Made by a program: the position numbers and the translations under genes. A DNA stretch of 64,000 bases from Diplosphaera chodatii (Eukaryota > Chlorophyta > Trebouxiophyceae > Prasiolales > Stichococcaceae). The stretch is from positions 1,612,001 to 1,676,000 of the forward strand of contig JAALGY010000012.1 of NCBI GenBank assembly GCA_032358165.1, written 5' to 3'. This document shows positions 36,502 through 47,900 of this stretch, in pieces (the stretch's first letter is position 1; each line of letters starts with the position of its first letter). The notes beneath the pieces are model-generated. The model was not told where the DNA came from. It saw only the letters and a program-made list of their open reading frames with translations, and made no database searches.

Positions 36502-36602
36502 CTAGTTTCACTCGCTACTAGTTTGACTCGGAACCCCTTTGTATTTAAAGCGGCGGCCCTTCGTTATTCGCGGTGGTCAATAACAAAGGGGTCCAATCAC
36601 AA

Positions 36603-36900
36603 AGGGGCTAAAAAGACAAAACAGAAAGACAAGACAGACAGACAATTACAAGGGCACCCGAAAGAGAAAACAAACACGCCTGCGCAGAAGGCCCCGGAGA
36701 AGGGGCTGCGCGAGAACAAAGCGAATAGACACACCAGTAAACAGAAAGCCGGACGGCAGCCTCGAACGAACACAAACGGAACAGAAAGGAAAGGAAAGAA
36801 CTGGTCAAGAACCAAGGGGCGCACCTAGAAAACAGAAGCCTTTCAGAAAGGGTTTCCTGTGGCACAGAAACGAAAGAGGCCAAACAGTTGCCCTGGTCAA
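36603..36900 (+). repeat. purine-rich GAAAACA tract of repeat block 1
   Basis: About 300 bases almost free of T, rich in ACAGAAAGACA, GAGAAAACAAA and GGAAAGGAAAG. The segment 36652–36680 aligns closely with the complement of 59868–59895 in block 2 (shared AGAGAAAACA core and similar flanks). An open frame across it would be Lys/Thr/Gln-rich, but composition alone explains that. Confidence 0.6.
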
Positions 36901-37987
36901 CACAGTAAAGGGCGCGGCGTTTATCAGCAAAGCGAAACCACGAGGCGCAACCCCTTCGTTGTTAATTGAGCGGCTCTACAACGACGAAGGCCAATGGCGC
37001 AAACCAGGAGGCCGAAAACGAAAACATCCCTGGTCGATAACAAAGGGGTCCAACGAGACCGGCGGCAACAGAGAGCGTCCAAAGATGAAATAGATAGGCT
37101 GACTTTCAGCTCCTTTGTTGTGGGGACCATGGGCAAGTAATCATCGGTAGAAAGCCCTGGTCAATTACAAAGGGGCACCGTGGTCAGATAACAAAGGGAA
37201 TCTTACGTCTGCAGGCGACCCAACTGATCAGACTCCTGCCCCTTTGTAATTGACCACGGTAATTCGGTAAAGTAACGATGATCAGGAGCCCCATCATTGT
37301 TGCATGGTTGAAAACAAACGGGTTAGAGTGATCAACAACAAAGGGGCTGATTTGATAACAACAAAAAGGTGCGCAGTGTCGTGACGGGTCATTGCGCGAA
37401 CAATGGTCAATGACAGAAGGGGTTGCGTGAGACAAGGACGGCAATGGCTGAGCGTCTAAGCGTCGTCGTGATTCGATCGTGCACCCTCACCACAGCCCCT
37501 TTGTTATTGACCTCACTCCGGCCCCTTTGTTATTGACCATACATGCACCGGTCAACAACAAAGGGGCACAGTGGTCAACAACAAAGGGGCCGCTGGTGTG
37601 GTCAGTAACAAAGGGGCTGCTGCGGTGTGGTCAACAACAAAGTGGGCCCTGCGTGTGGTCAGTAATAAAGGGGCCGCCGGTGTGGTCACTAACAAAGGGG
37701 TCGGGGTGAGTCGATAACAATGGGGCCAAGGCACTCAATTGCAAAGGAGGCAAGACTGGTCAATAACAAAGGGGCACATTGAGTTGGTAACAACCAAGGG
37801 GCTGATCAAGACAACATAATCAGCATCTGCACGTGCCAGAAACCAGCCACACCCAGAGGGTTGCACTGCCACTGAAACGGAAATACCGCGAATACATCAT
37901 ACAGCATGGCAACCCAATACATTTCAGCATCACAACGCTGCAGTGGCATGCATCACTCACCCCAGCCTAGCATCGACTTCCACTTTC

Positions 37988-39438
37988 TCATGTTTGCCAA
38001 GTGGTCTTGTCCGCGATAGGCCCGCGCTTCGCACGGTAGCTGCTGCCAACATCGGACCGTCCCAAGAAGAAGCAGCCCTGAATGACAGCATGGGCCGCCT
38101 TGACTGAGGTGAATGCATTCGTGTGGATGAACAGCTGCAATGGTAAGATGGAAACTGCCAGCAGTTCTACAACCGCTGTGCCAGCTGGCTGCCTGAAGTG
38201 TGTCAACGACTGGCGCACCATGCAGATGAAGTCGCCATTATTCCACCCCAGCGACGACTTGAACTCCGGCGATGAGCGTACGTCCTCTGCTGGCCAGCTG
38301 CTCCAGTACCCTGGTGCACCGAACGTGCCACTTCGAAGAAGTTTGAGGGTGCTTGACTGGCTGGGCAATCTGCTCCCTCGCCCTTGGCGAAGGGACAGGT
38401 GCGGATCACGGGAGGAGTCAGGTACCTGCTAAGCCCAGGGACGTCGCCAACACGTGCAGGTTCTGCACAGCGCAGGCGACGGCTGACATGTCCTCCCACT
38501 CCGGCATGAGCTTGCCGTTGGCATTTGGCTCCCGCCGACAGCCCTACAATAGCAGCAAAATATGGTGCCAAGATGGCAGCAAAGCTGGGTGCTGACAACA
38601 ACGATGGCATCATTGTTCAGCCTTGAGAACCACAGAGAGAATGAGGCTTCACCAGCATGATCATGTGCGACAGGTTTGGAAGCAGTTTCCGCTTCCAGTT
38701 GTCCGTCTTGGCCTGTCGCTTCTCCAGCTCCTTGCTGCCAGGCTGAAGGTTTGCCTCCGAGATCTGGAACAGCATGCAGAAAGGCCTCATACTGTAAGTA
38801 GACAGCATGCAGTACGGGCTTGATGACGGTAACGATGATAGAGTTTGACAAGTTTGTGCACCTGCAGCATCAAGTCAAATGTTCTGCGCTGTGCTTCGGG
38901 ACTGGCAAGCACGGCAAAGCGCCAGGGCTCTGTCTTCCCGTGCGTTGGTGCCCAGTTTGCTGCCTCCAGTATTTGCTGCACCTCTGCATCCGACACTCGC
39001 TCTCCGTTCATGTCCTGCAAGTAATGCGGAAACAGCATAAACATGGTCATCATGAGTTTGAAGCAGGCTAGCAACTGCGTCGCGGTATGCTGCAATATAG
39101 GCAGGTGCTGCTGTTGGACGTGCCTTTGGATAGATGCTGCGGCGCAATCGAATCAGGTTCATAGTTCCGCTCGCCGATGGCAGAACAGCATTCGGGCCGT
39201 CTTGCTGCTGGGTCGCTGCACCCTGCGGCAACCGTCCGTTTGTGCCGCTTCCAGCTACCTTCTGGCGTAAGCGAACAATCCACAGACTGACTGCGACTGC
39301 AGCTATCGATAGCCATAGTATGCTATACAGGACTGTCTCGGCATGACTGTCCGTTGCAAATCCCCACATGGGTGCAGGTGGTGACATGTCAGGTGACATG
39401 TCTATACTTGGAACACGGCTGAAGCGCTGGCTGCGCAA
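37988..39438 (-). CDS. nitroreductase-family flavoprotein with N-terminal membrane anchor
   Basis: Six exons: 39124–39438, 38862–39014, about 38653–38766, 38436–38550, 38219–38310 and 37988–38076. The N-terminus has a leader and one membrane helix, TVLYSILWLSIAAVAVSLWI. The nitroreductase fold follows: LIRLRRSIYPK, GERVSDAEVQQILEAANWAP, THGKTEPWRFAVL (FMN-binding start), LEKRQAKTDNWKRKLLPNLS, SAVACAVQNLHVLATSLGLA (the FMN-site helix), SSPEFKSSLGW and a C-terminal GCFFLGRSDVGSSYRAKRGP. FMN-dependent NAD(P)H oxidoreductases of this family reduce nitro or quinone compounds or dehalogenate; the substrate is not predictable. The first intron must use a GC donor (AAG|GCACGT) to keep phase with the second exon. 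A membrane anchor is unusual for the family. Confidence 0.85.
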
Positions 39439-40022
39439 GCCTTGATGAAAGGAAGCAAGAGCACACGGTCAAGACGCGAAACTACAATGCGGCTGGACCT
39501 GTATCGTAAGAGCGAAGCAAGCACCCTTCGGTAGGCAGCCAGCACTACTTCAACGCTAAGATGTTGGTGACCAATATGATACGTTCTGAACCCGGTGTGA
39601 CTCCCGGAAGCGTCCTTTACTACATAAAGACTACGTATCGCAATTGCGTAGCAAGCTGATGCGTGCTGCGCATGTTACAGCTGACGTGGTTGCTGACGTG
39701 TGGTCATGTAACTTCAGGGTTTTGGACCTGGCCATCGCCTGTCTCGACGGCACTGGTTGTATGCTGTGATCGTGCTGCGGACGTCGCAAGTGAGAGCAAG
39801 CAACGTGTGGCTGCAGCGCTGGCTGTGGTGCCGCTGGACCACGGACCGAAGTGGTGTCCTGTTGAGCAACCAGCAAACCAGTGAAGTGCAGCTCAGCGGC
39901 TTTGATTGCCTTGGCTGCCCGACTTGGCAAATCAGCGGCTGCCAGCGACTCGCCGTGGCATAGGAAATCAGCTGTAGTTGGCGTACTAGCGTGGCGACTA
40001 TCGCTCATCTCGAGTCTGCGAC
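39439..40022. other. divergent promoter region, no gene seen
   Basis: Between the nitroreductase start (−) and the S1-protein start (+). A 125-codon minus-strand frame here (39631–40008) is Ala/Ser/His-rich with no family look and was not accepted. Confidence 0.4.
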
Positions 40023-42754
40023 ATGCATGCTGTGGGAGTGGGCTTGTCAGGCACAGCGTCTGCAGGAGCGCTGCATGCGCAGCGCCGCTATTGCATACCG
40101 CGTCTGCCGCACCCCCAGCGGCAGGTGTGCATCACGGATCGTGCCTGCGGTGACCACATGTCCCATGCCGTCGCAGGACTTAGAGCACAGAGTACTGCCA
40201 CAACCTTTGACCCCGTACATGTGCACACCCTGCAGAGTAACTGCAGACAGCCTGTGCATCAGCAGTGTTTGTCGAAGCTCTTCACCCAGCAACGCGCAAT
40301 CCGCCAAGGAACAGCATGCGCCGCCGCAGCAGAGGAGTCAGCTACAGACACCATCCTTGTGGAGGTGAGCGATGATGGTATGGCGCACTGCCACCACTGG
40401 TATCATCCACATGCTGTGCTGTTTGTGTCAAGGCTTGGATGTGGCACTTGCCAGGGGTGATTACGGCTGTGAACCAAGTCTGCCTGCTTACTAATGCAGA
40501 GGCCAAAGGTGGTGACGGAGGCATGGCAGCGGGTCCTGGACATGCAGAAAGCGGGTCAGGTCGTGACGACAACCATTGACACCGTCAACCGGGGCGGGGT
40601 CATCATCAAGCTAGAGGGCATCCAGGGTGCGCAGTGCCGTTCATCCGTGCTGGTGGCCCTGCTGGCAGCCTCTGAATCATTGTGAGCATCAGCAGTGTTC
40701 TTGGCCGACCTGTGGCAGCCAGCTGGAACTGCACACCCTAGAATGTGTGTTGTCCTCCTTCCTGCAGGTTTCATCCCAATGTCACGGCTTGACCCCTCCC
40801 GATTCGCCGACCAGTCGGTAGACGTTACCGGCAGCGAGGACCAGGCAGAGGTGTCTCTGGACGACGCCAAGCGCAGCGCCATGGTCGGGCAGACCATCAA
40901 GGCCAAGATCATCCAGGCATGCAGCCGCTTACAGCCACATGCAGTCCATGTGAAGATGCTCCTGCCAGCCTTCCGGCCTGTGCAAAGTTGCAGGTGTAGA
41001 TAGTAGCAGGCAGCAGCTGGGAACAGGAGCACTGACGAACAGAGCAGCAAATGTCTGCTTGATCGAGGTTCATCTCATTCCCTTCTCAGCAACCTGATGT
41101 TCCCCCGGTGTGCAGGTCAATGTGCCGGAGCGGTTGCTGGTGCTCAGTGAGCGGGCAGCGTATATGGCAGACCTGTCGCGGACGCTGAAGCGCGGGGATG
41201 TCGTGGAGGGCACTGTGCAGAAGCTCACAGACTACGGCGCCTTTGTCAGCATCACCGCCGCTGATGGCAACCAGCACGGCACCGATGTGAGGCTCATGCA
41301 GCAACACTGCTTGGACGGCTGAACACCAGTGACCCATCTGGAGAGTGGGCATGCTGACATGCCAACTTTGACGGCAGCAACGAGTCATACTGTGCTCGGC
41401 CGCATGTCAGCTGTTTGCACTACTCAGCCTGAGTGCCAGTGCAGATGGTGCAGGCGCGACTGTCGAGGTGTGTCGACCGTGTGTGCCGCCTGCAGGCGCT
41501 GATCCACAAGAGCGAGCTGTCGTGGGACCGGATCATGCGGCCGGAGCAGGTGGTGCGGCCCGGGGACGTGGTGCAGTGCAAGGTCACGTCTGTGGACCCG
41601 GAGAAAGCGCGCGTGACCCTGTCGCTTAAGCGCATGCAGGTGTGCGTCCACGCGTGCTCCTGCTGTGCTCATCAAGTCAGCCCGCTCGATTACCATAGCA
41701 ACAGAGGTGCACCTGTGCCATGGGCAAGTGCGCTTGTGCAAGAACCCAGCATCGAATGGTGATGGCACTCCTTGACGCCTGGCATGCTGTCCGCAGTCGG
41801 ACCCGCTGAAGGAGACGCTGGACGGGCTGCTGCCGATGGTGGAGGAGGGCGCCGAGGCGCTGGGCACCGTCCCCACCAACGTCCCGCAGTCCATTGAGGA
41901 GGTGGGCCAGCAAGGCTTCTGTCGTCTGCTGCCTGGTCTGCAGCCTGGGAAACTGCCAGCTGCATATCACAAACTGCATAAGATTTGTCGTTGTCTGACA
42001 TAGATGTCTTGGCAGCACGGGCGCTTGCATGCCTCAGGTGCTCAGCAAGCCTGACGCACAGTTTGCAAGAGCATTGTGGGAGGAGCACTGCAAGCCCATA
42101 CCTGAATGCATGGCCCATGCCTCATGTTCAGGTCTAGAACAGGTGTGGTGTCCTGCAGCTCTCAGCCAGGTGTGTTCATATCCTCAGGTGGCGTCCGAGC
42201 TCGAGAAGGAGGACGGCATCTCAGCAATCACCATGGGCCGGCAAGTGGAGGAACGCCGCACCGTTGCTCAGGCACGACCTATTGCACACGTCGCGGTCAC
42301 AGAACAGAGCCCACACAACTCTGGTTTACGATGGCAGCTCATGTGCTGTTGCAACCAGCAGAAAGGGGGATTCCTCGGCTAATCAACCTGTGCATGTGCT
42401 GAACCAGCTGCTGAGCAGACAGGACTTTGTATGCTGCAGGATCTGGAGATCTACATCAGCAAGAAGAAGGTGGAGAACGGCTACGCCCTAGTCGCCCGTG
42501 CTGGCCGCGTCGTACAGGTTAGACTGAACGAGACTAACTGTGTCAACGTTGTTTAGCACTGAAGAAGGGAGCGACGTTGGTCCGTTTGGTTGCTTGTTTC
42601 TTAGCGTCAAATCTGTCTCTGTGTTTGTGCATGTTGCCGCCAACCACTTCATCCGGTCTTTCAACCTTTGGCACAGGAGGTTGTAGTGGAGACAGAGCTG
42701 GATCCAGCAGGACTGAAGGCAGCGATGCAGCGGGCTTTGAAGCGCCTAGTGTAG
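40023..42754 (+). CDS. plastid S1 RNA-binding-domain protein (PDE338-like)
   Basis: Exons 40023–40364, 40500–40626, 40768–40916, 41116–41286, 41496–41639, 41797–41901, 42188–42271, 42440–42517 and 42677–42754, phases agreeing. The first ~100 residues form a transit-like leader ending TACAAAAEESATDTILVE. First S1 domain: GQVVTTTIDTVNRGGVIIKL, GFIPMSRLDPSRF, VNVPERLLVLSER. Second S1 domain: LKRGDVVEGTVQKLTDYGAF, ALIHKSELSWDRI, VRPGDVVQCKVTSVDPEKAR, VTLSLKRMQ. The C-terminal part (DPLKETLDGLLP, SELEKEDGISAITMGRQVEE, ISKKKVENGYALVARAGRVV, VETELDPAGLKAAMQRAL) matches plant plastid proteins of the PDE338 type, needed for chloroplast RNA processing or translation. Two introns seem to start with GC (40917 and 42272). 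The start Met is the first in a long frame and is not certain. Confidence 0.85.
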
Positions 42755-42960
42755 AAGTGTCAGGGCCCCCTTGCCACAACTAGTTTTGCAGCTGCTCCTC
42801 ATCTCATCTTTGTACGTTCTGGCAGTGCTCAGACGAAGATCGAAAGCAACTCCATAAAATCGGCTTCAGCCATAAGATCAGCTGAAGATGTGTCAGCGTG
42901 TCAAATTTGCAACAGTTCTGCACCAGAAAAACCTGGCGGCCTGATCGGCTTCAAGCCAGC

Positions 42961-44195
42961 TCACTTCTTCACGCCAACCTTCTGGAGGAAGGAGTCGAAC
43001 TCGCGCTTCAGATCCTTCCTGCAACCGCCCAACCTCTGCTGCTAAGGGCATGTGTCATGCGGTGGGGAGCAGCAACATTACTGAGCTTTTGCAGACATGC
43101 AATGGCAGGTCATGCAGGTGGTCAGGAGTGAAGCGTCTCGAGCCCAGCATCTCGTGTGGCAAAGCTGGAACGCCAGACCCACCTGTCCTCGGCAGATCCC
43201 AGGTAGCGGTACACGAACCAGCCAGTCACGCCCAGGCCGACCACCTGGACATGGCAGTGCACAGGTGCTGTGCACATATTTCCAGGAGCTTCACATGTTA
43301 GCAAGCTAAGTCGCCTTGCAGAGCGTGCAGATGTATAATGCGAAACTGTGCACGCCTGACGTGCTGTGTGAGGCAGATGAATCTACCTACCAACCGGCTG
43401 CACGTGCTGCACAGTATGCCGAGTCCTGACGGCGAACAAAGCGCAGAGTGCTGACGGGACACAGGGTCCTGCGCACCTCGAAGACGCCACCGATCAGGGG
43501 CAGCCTGTTGACAGCGTCGAGCAGGCCCGACGTCCCCCACAGCGCCACGAAGCCTGCCACGCCCAGCGCAATGGTGGTGGGCTTCTCGTCGTTGGTCTCC
43601 CACCACTCCTGCAGACCACAGTGTTGCTGATCAGCCTGCCCAGGCGAACAGGGGCGCATACAGCTTGCAGCTGTCATCAACTGGCGACGTGCCAACATGT
43701 GAAGCGACCAGGCATGAATCCCCACGCTCTCCGAGGGACCGAGGGCCAGCAGATGCAGCATGCATGCTATGGCCATCAAAGATGCGTTGTCCTATTTATG
43801 ATGCACCTGGATGTCGTCAGCATAGCCCTGCAGCTTGTCTGACGCCTCATCTGCCGCCTCGTTGGCTTTCCGGTTGGCCTCGGTGCCAGACGTCGGCGAA
43901 CGGTTGTACTGTGCATTCACCTCTGCAGCGCCAAGGATTTGGAGCGTCAGTTGCCGCTGAGCTGACGTCGCGCCGTGCAAAGGTGCCAGCCAGCTGCAGT
44001 CAACCGCTATGCAACGAGTGTTCCCCTGAGGACAGCAGAGGGACTGCACATCCCTCCTTGTGGGAGTTTGAGAGTTCGAGGCTCGGACACTGCACTTGCA
44101 AAAAGCAACTCACGCAGGCTGCGGCGAGACAGCGCCCGTGTCGGCAGCGCTGGCGCTGCGGTCTTGGGCAGCTGCCTGTGCAGCACGAGGACCAC
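42961..44195 (-). CDS. CURT1: CURT1, curvature-of-thylakoid protein
   Basis: Mapped exons: about 43810–43935 (NAQYNRSPTSGTEANRKANE, then ASDKLQGYADDIQ), 43477–43608 (EWWETNDEKPTTIALGVAGF, VALWGTSGLLDAVNRLPLI, GGVFE), 43183–43244 (VVGLGVTGWFVYRYLGSAED) and 42961–43018 (RKDLKREFDSFLQKVGVKK). Two membrane helices, separated by a short 'NRLPLIGG' turn, and the ending 'VGLGVTGWFVYRYL…KREF' identify CURT1/CAAD. These proteins oligomerise at grana margins and bend thylakoids. The N-terminal transit exon is less sure: a frame with VLHRQLPKTAAPALPTRALS near 44190–44010 has the right composition. The helix region is intact. Confidence 0.88.
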
Positions 44196-44998
44196 CTGTC
44201 AGTCATGCCCACAGCGGCAGAGCACAGCCACGACCATGCGCCCTGAGCGTCTGCAATTTGAACAGCAACAACTCGACCGTCGAGCTGCCCCGGCTCGCCT
44301 GCCTAAGCCTGACGGACAAACCACCCGCCGAGATCGTGCTTGTGACGCTATCGTCCGATGCGTCTGGAAGGGCTCAAGATCGGCACAGCCCGGCGTGATT
44401 TGCACGCTGATATATCTGGGATACGAATGATCAGCAAGCAGCAACAGCCTTGCGCGTATCAACCGCAGTCGCCACTCTCCGCGGTGCGTGAACCTCATAT
44501 TCGACAGGAGACATGAGCGTTGTGCGCCCATGCATGGAGTGTCTGCCCACCTGAAGCCACCGACCACGGGCCGTGTGCTGGAGGTGAGTGCTGCCATGGC
44601 CATCAGAAGCTGGGCTGCAGGACAAGTCCGGGAAGCTGTGTAAGAGCTTTGAGGCAGCGGCGACACTGATCGGCGGAGCTGGGTGCAAGCGTGCGAGTGA
44701 TCAGTCTCCGTCAGCCCCGTCGAGCAGGTGCCGAACAGCGTGCAGCGTTTGGAGAACATTTCTACGTGTCGGACTCCGAGTCCCAAGGCCATGGGAATGA
44801 AAATTTGGCGGCGGTCGATCATACCGTATGCTGAACAACTGCCACAGTGTGCAGGACTGTCATCTTGACACGCACGCCCCTCCAATGCAGTCGCATCAGT
44901 GATCGATGCGCAGCGTGCACGAAATGGGAAAGTCGCAGGACACCCCTACCCACGAAACACCAACACCCAACACCACCATACATATGGTAATTAACGTC
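44196..44998. other. spacer, no supported gene
   Basis: Between the probable CURT1 start and the MPS1 stop, both minus strand. A 228-codon minus-strand frame spans 44199–44885, but its composition (many Cys, Arg and Ser, no hydrophobic core) and lack of family resemblance suggest chance. Confidence 0.35.
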
Positions 44999-47900
44999 TC
45001 ATTGTTGGCATGCAGGTGCCACCGCAGCTCTTGATGCTGCTGCACCAGGCCTCTCAGCTGCAGCCTTGACTGCCACAGATGCTGCTGGCGCCGTCTTTGG
45101 CAAGTTGGTCACCTGCCGCAATGCAGCGGCAGTGACTGCCTGACTGTTCATGGTGCCATGCCCGGAGAGCGCGGCACGGCCACCGCTGTGCGCTGCTGCT
45201 GTGACCAGGGTGTCCGTCACGTGCGCTGCCGGAGCTGCCTCTGAACCGCTGGCCGTGGCTGCAAGCAGTGCATCCATGTGCAGCTGACCGCTGGCAGCCA
45301 GCTGCTGGAAGGCAGCCTCAAGCAGCTTGTCGAAGTTTTGGCCACTCCGCTGCGCGAGCTGTTGCAGCACAAGACACTTGTTGTCACCCGGCAACATGTG
45401 CTGTGTGATTCCCCCATGCCTGCTCACGACACATCGTAACATGCAGTCGCAGCAACCTCTGTCGCATGCATGTCTGTAGCCCACCTGCATGAGCTGCATC
45501 GCCTCCTCCTTTGACAGGCCGCGACCCCTGCTGGGCGCAGGCACGGGCGCCGCCACCGGATGCAGGAACGGATGGTCCAGCAGCTCCTGCATTGCGTACG
45601 ATGCAGCAGATATCAGGCGGTTGAGTCACCCCTCAACATCAATACTGTATGCGATTGTGTACCGCACACCCTACTGGAGGAGCCCGCAGGAAAGCAGGGC
45701 CACACCAAGGCGTTTTTGCAACTTCAATCTGCACAGACTGCAGGCCCGGCTGTGTGCGTCCGCCTGCAGCGCAGTGGCATGGCGGAGCAGGAGCCCTTGC
45801 AGTCGGACCTGCATGGTGGCGCGCGTCTTGGGGTTGCGGTCCAGGCACCGCTGCATTGTGTGCAGCAGGTCGGGGTTGGAGGTGGGCGGGAAGTCGATGT
45901 GGTAGTCCGGGTTCGTGATCGCGTGCATCTTCTGGATCATGTTGCCCAGGTGGAAGAATGGCGTACGCCCGTACACCATCTGGTAGAGGATGCAGCCCAG
46001 GCTCCAGATGTCTGAGGCCCGGCCGACCTGAGCGGTAGCACGCTGCTGAGTCCGTGGCACAGCAGCAAACATGTAGGATAGCAGTGCTTCAGAGGTGCCT
46101 GACAAGACGGGGGCAGACTGAATTGCTGTTACGACACTTTGCATTCATCAACCAAGTTCGGCCTGGCACCTTTACAGGCGGGCTGCCATCGCTGTCCCTG
46201 GTGCCATTGGAGATGGCCTCTGGAGACATGTAGTTCAGCGTCCCAACCTGCAGTCAGCAGGATGGCAAATCATCTGCTTTGTTGCAATGTGTAGGACCAG
46301 CAGTTGTGCAAGAACAGCAACCCGTCAGCAGCAACCTACCTGATTCTCCCGCGCAATAGACGTGGTGTCCGCCTTGATGGCCTTGGCGATGCCAAAGTCG
46401 ATGAGCTTCAGCTGCCCCTCCACTATGAGGAAGTTGGCAGGCTTCAGGTCCGAGTGCACAATGCGCTCCTCGTGGATCGTGTGCACGGCCTGCAGGCCAG
46501 CCAGTCGACACAACACAGTCAACAGGTACCACTTGAATACCGCCTGCCTGATCCTGAGCATGGTCAGCCTGCCCCGCTGGCCGTCAACAGCTTGACATAC
46601 GAAGGCTGGGATGGAGCCCCCTTTCGCGACCACGGCCGCTTACATTTTCCCCACTGTCTACAAACTGCATAGGCTCTCTGAGCGTGACACGCTCAGGGGC
46701 GCCGCACCTCCAGCATCTCCTCCCAGGTTTGGCGGATGAAGTTCTCGGGGCGCAGCGCGCCGGCGGTCGCCCGCCGCTTGGCCTCCTGCTGCGCCAGCCG
46801 CCGCGCCAGGTCGATGTCCCCGTACTCCAGCACCACATAGATCACGCCATCCCGCTGGCTCGTGATTAGCTGCAGGTGCAGCATGCACATCGTGAAGCCT
46901 GGCGTGGCGCATGTCAGAGGCAGTTCACCAGCCCACCCACGCCCTGCCAGATCCCAACGGTACAATCTACACATGGCACGGAGAATTCAACACGACCAGC
47001 AGCAGCAGTCAGCATGGCACACCTCCGCGTCGACGAGCTGGATGATGCTGGGCTTGCCCTTGAGCCGCCGCAGCAGGTGGATCTCGTCGACGAAGCCCTG
47101 CGCGGACTCGGTGTCCAGCCCCGCCAGCCGGATGCGCTTCAGCGCATACACCTTCCGCTGTGGCGAAATGACCTGCACAGCAGTCGGTCGTTTGCTTAAC
47201 CACGCCATCGGTTTGGCTGAGCAGGAGCTTCACGAGACCATTGCATTGTTATTCAGAAATTGTTCTGCACAAGAGGTGCACCAGTTGTCCAGAACAATAG
47301 GTGCGCACCTTATACACCTTGCTGCTGCCGCCCCGGCCAATGAGCTCCAGCTTGGTGTAGATGACACCCTTGACAATGACCTGCAGCAATGGTTCCATAT
47401 GCTTTCAGGACTTATGTGAGCCTGCCAAAGCTGGCAGATGTGCAGCACACAGATCAGCAGGCGCCGTCGCTGACCTGCTTGTCATCCTCGCGGGCTCCAC
47501 TGGGCAGTGTGCGAGGCTGCACCGGCTGCCGTGGACGCTCCTGCTGCTGTGCTGCCCCATCTGACGGCCGGTGCTGCAGTTGCCCTTGGCTCTGCTGCTG
47601 CTGCTGTGGTCGCCCCTGCTGCTGCTGCTGGTCATGCACCACAACCGGCGGCTGCTTATGACGCTCAATACCGCCAGGCTGTGGTGGCTGCCCTTCCTGC
47701 TGAATTGGCATTTGGTCCCCTGCTGCTGCTTCTGCTGCTGCACCAGGCGGGCCGGGCCTGTGTCCCAGCTGTGCATGACCGTCTGCTGAGGGCGATGGCA
47801 GCGAGGCAGCCCTGCAGCACGCAAAGCTTGCTTTGTCGAAGTTCTTCCCGAAAGGTGTGGTCCACAGGAACAGATGACGCAGCCACCCACCCTCGCAGAC

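Larger units (their letters stand above)
35170..37805. repeat. dispersed hairpin-repeat block 1 (core AACAACAAAGGGG, both orientations)
   Basis: About 2.6 kb with no gene. Dozens of copies of GTCAACAACAAAGGGG and its complement CCCCTTTGTTGTTGAC, with variants (AATAAC, TAATTGAC), occur on both strands at irregular spacing of about 20–120 bases. Neighbouring opposite copies could pair as stems of up to 16 bp. Some copies share longer flanks (GGTCAACAACAAAGGGGTCC, then a 'TCATCGGTACAC' stretch near 35390, 35445 and 35745). The middle (36420–36920) is different: it has a tRNA-like TTCGATCCC segment and a purine-rich tract. Upstream copies are mixed, and downstream (37000–37800) they are mainly the AACAAAGGGG form. 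Confidence 0.9.

Noticed and set aside
36440..36510. Functional tRNA gene
   Set aside because: Only the T-arm-like TTCGATCCC motif is present. No acceptor stem or anticodon arm could be paired.
36439..36828. 129-codon frame rich in Lys, Thr and Gln in repeat block 1
   Set aside because: Composition follows directly from the purine-rich tract, it spans repeat cores, and its counterpart in block 2 lies in a differently interrupted frame.
42038..42187. Extra S1-protein exon reading VLSKPDAQFARALWEE
   Set aside because: It is in frame, but joining …SIEE directly to VASELEKEDGI matches the plant family. The extra stretch would insert about 50 unrelated residues.
44199..44885. 228-codon minus-strand frame
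   Set aside because: It overlaps the probable CURT1 5' region, has no recognisable motif and its composition resembles non-coding GC-rich DNA.
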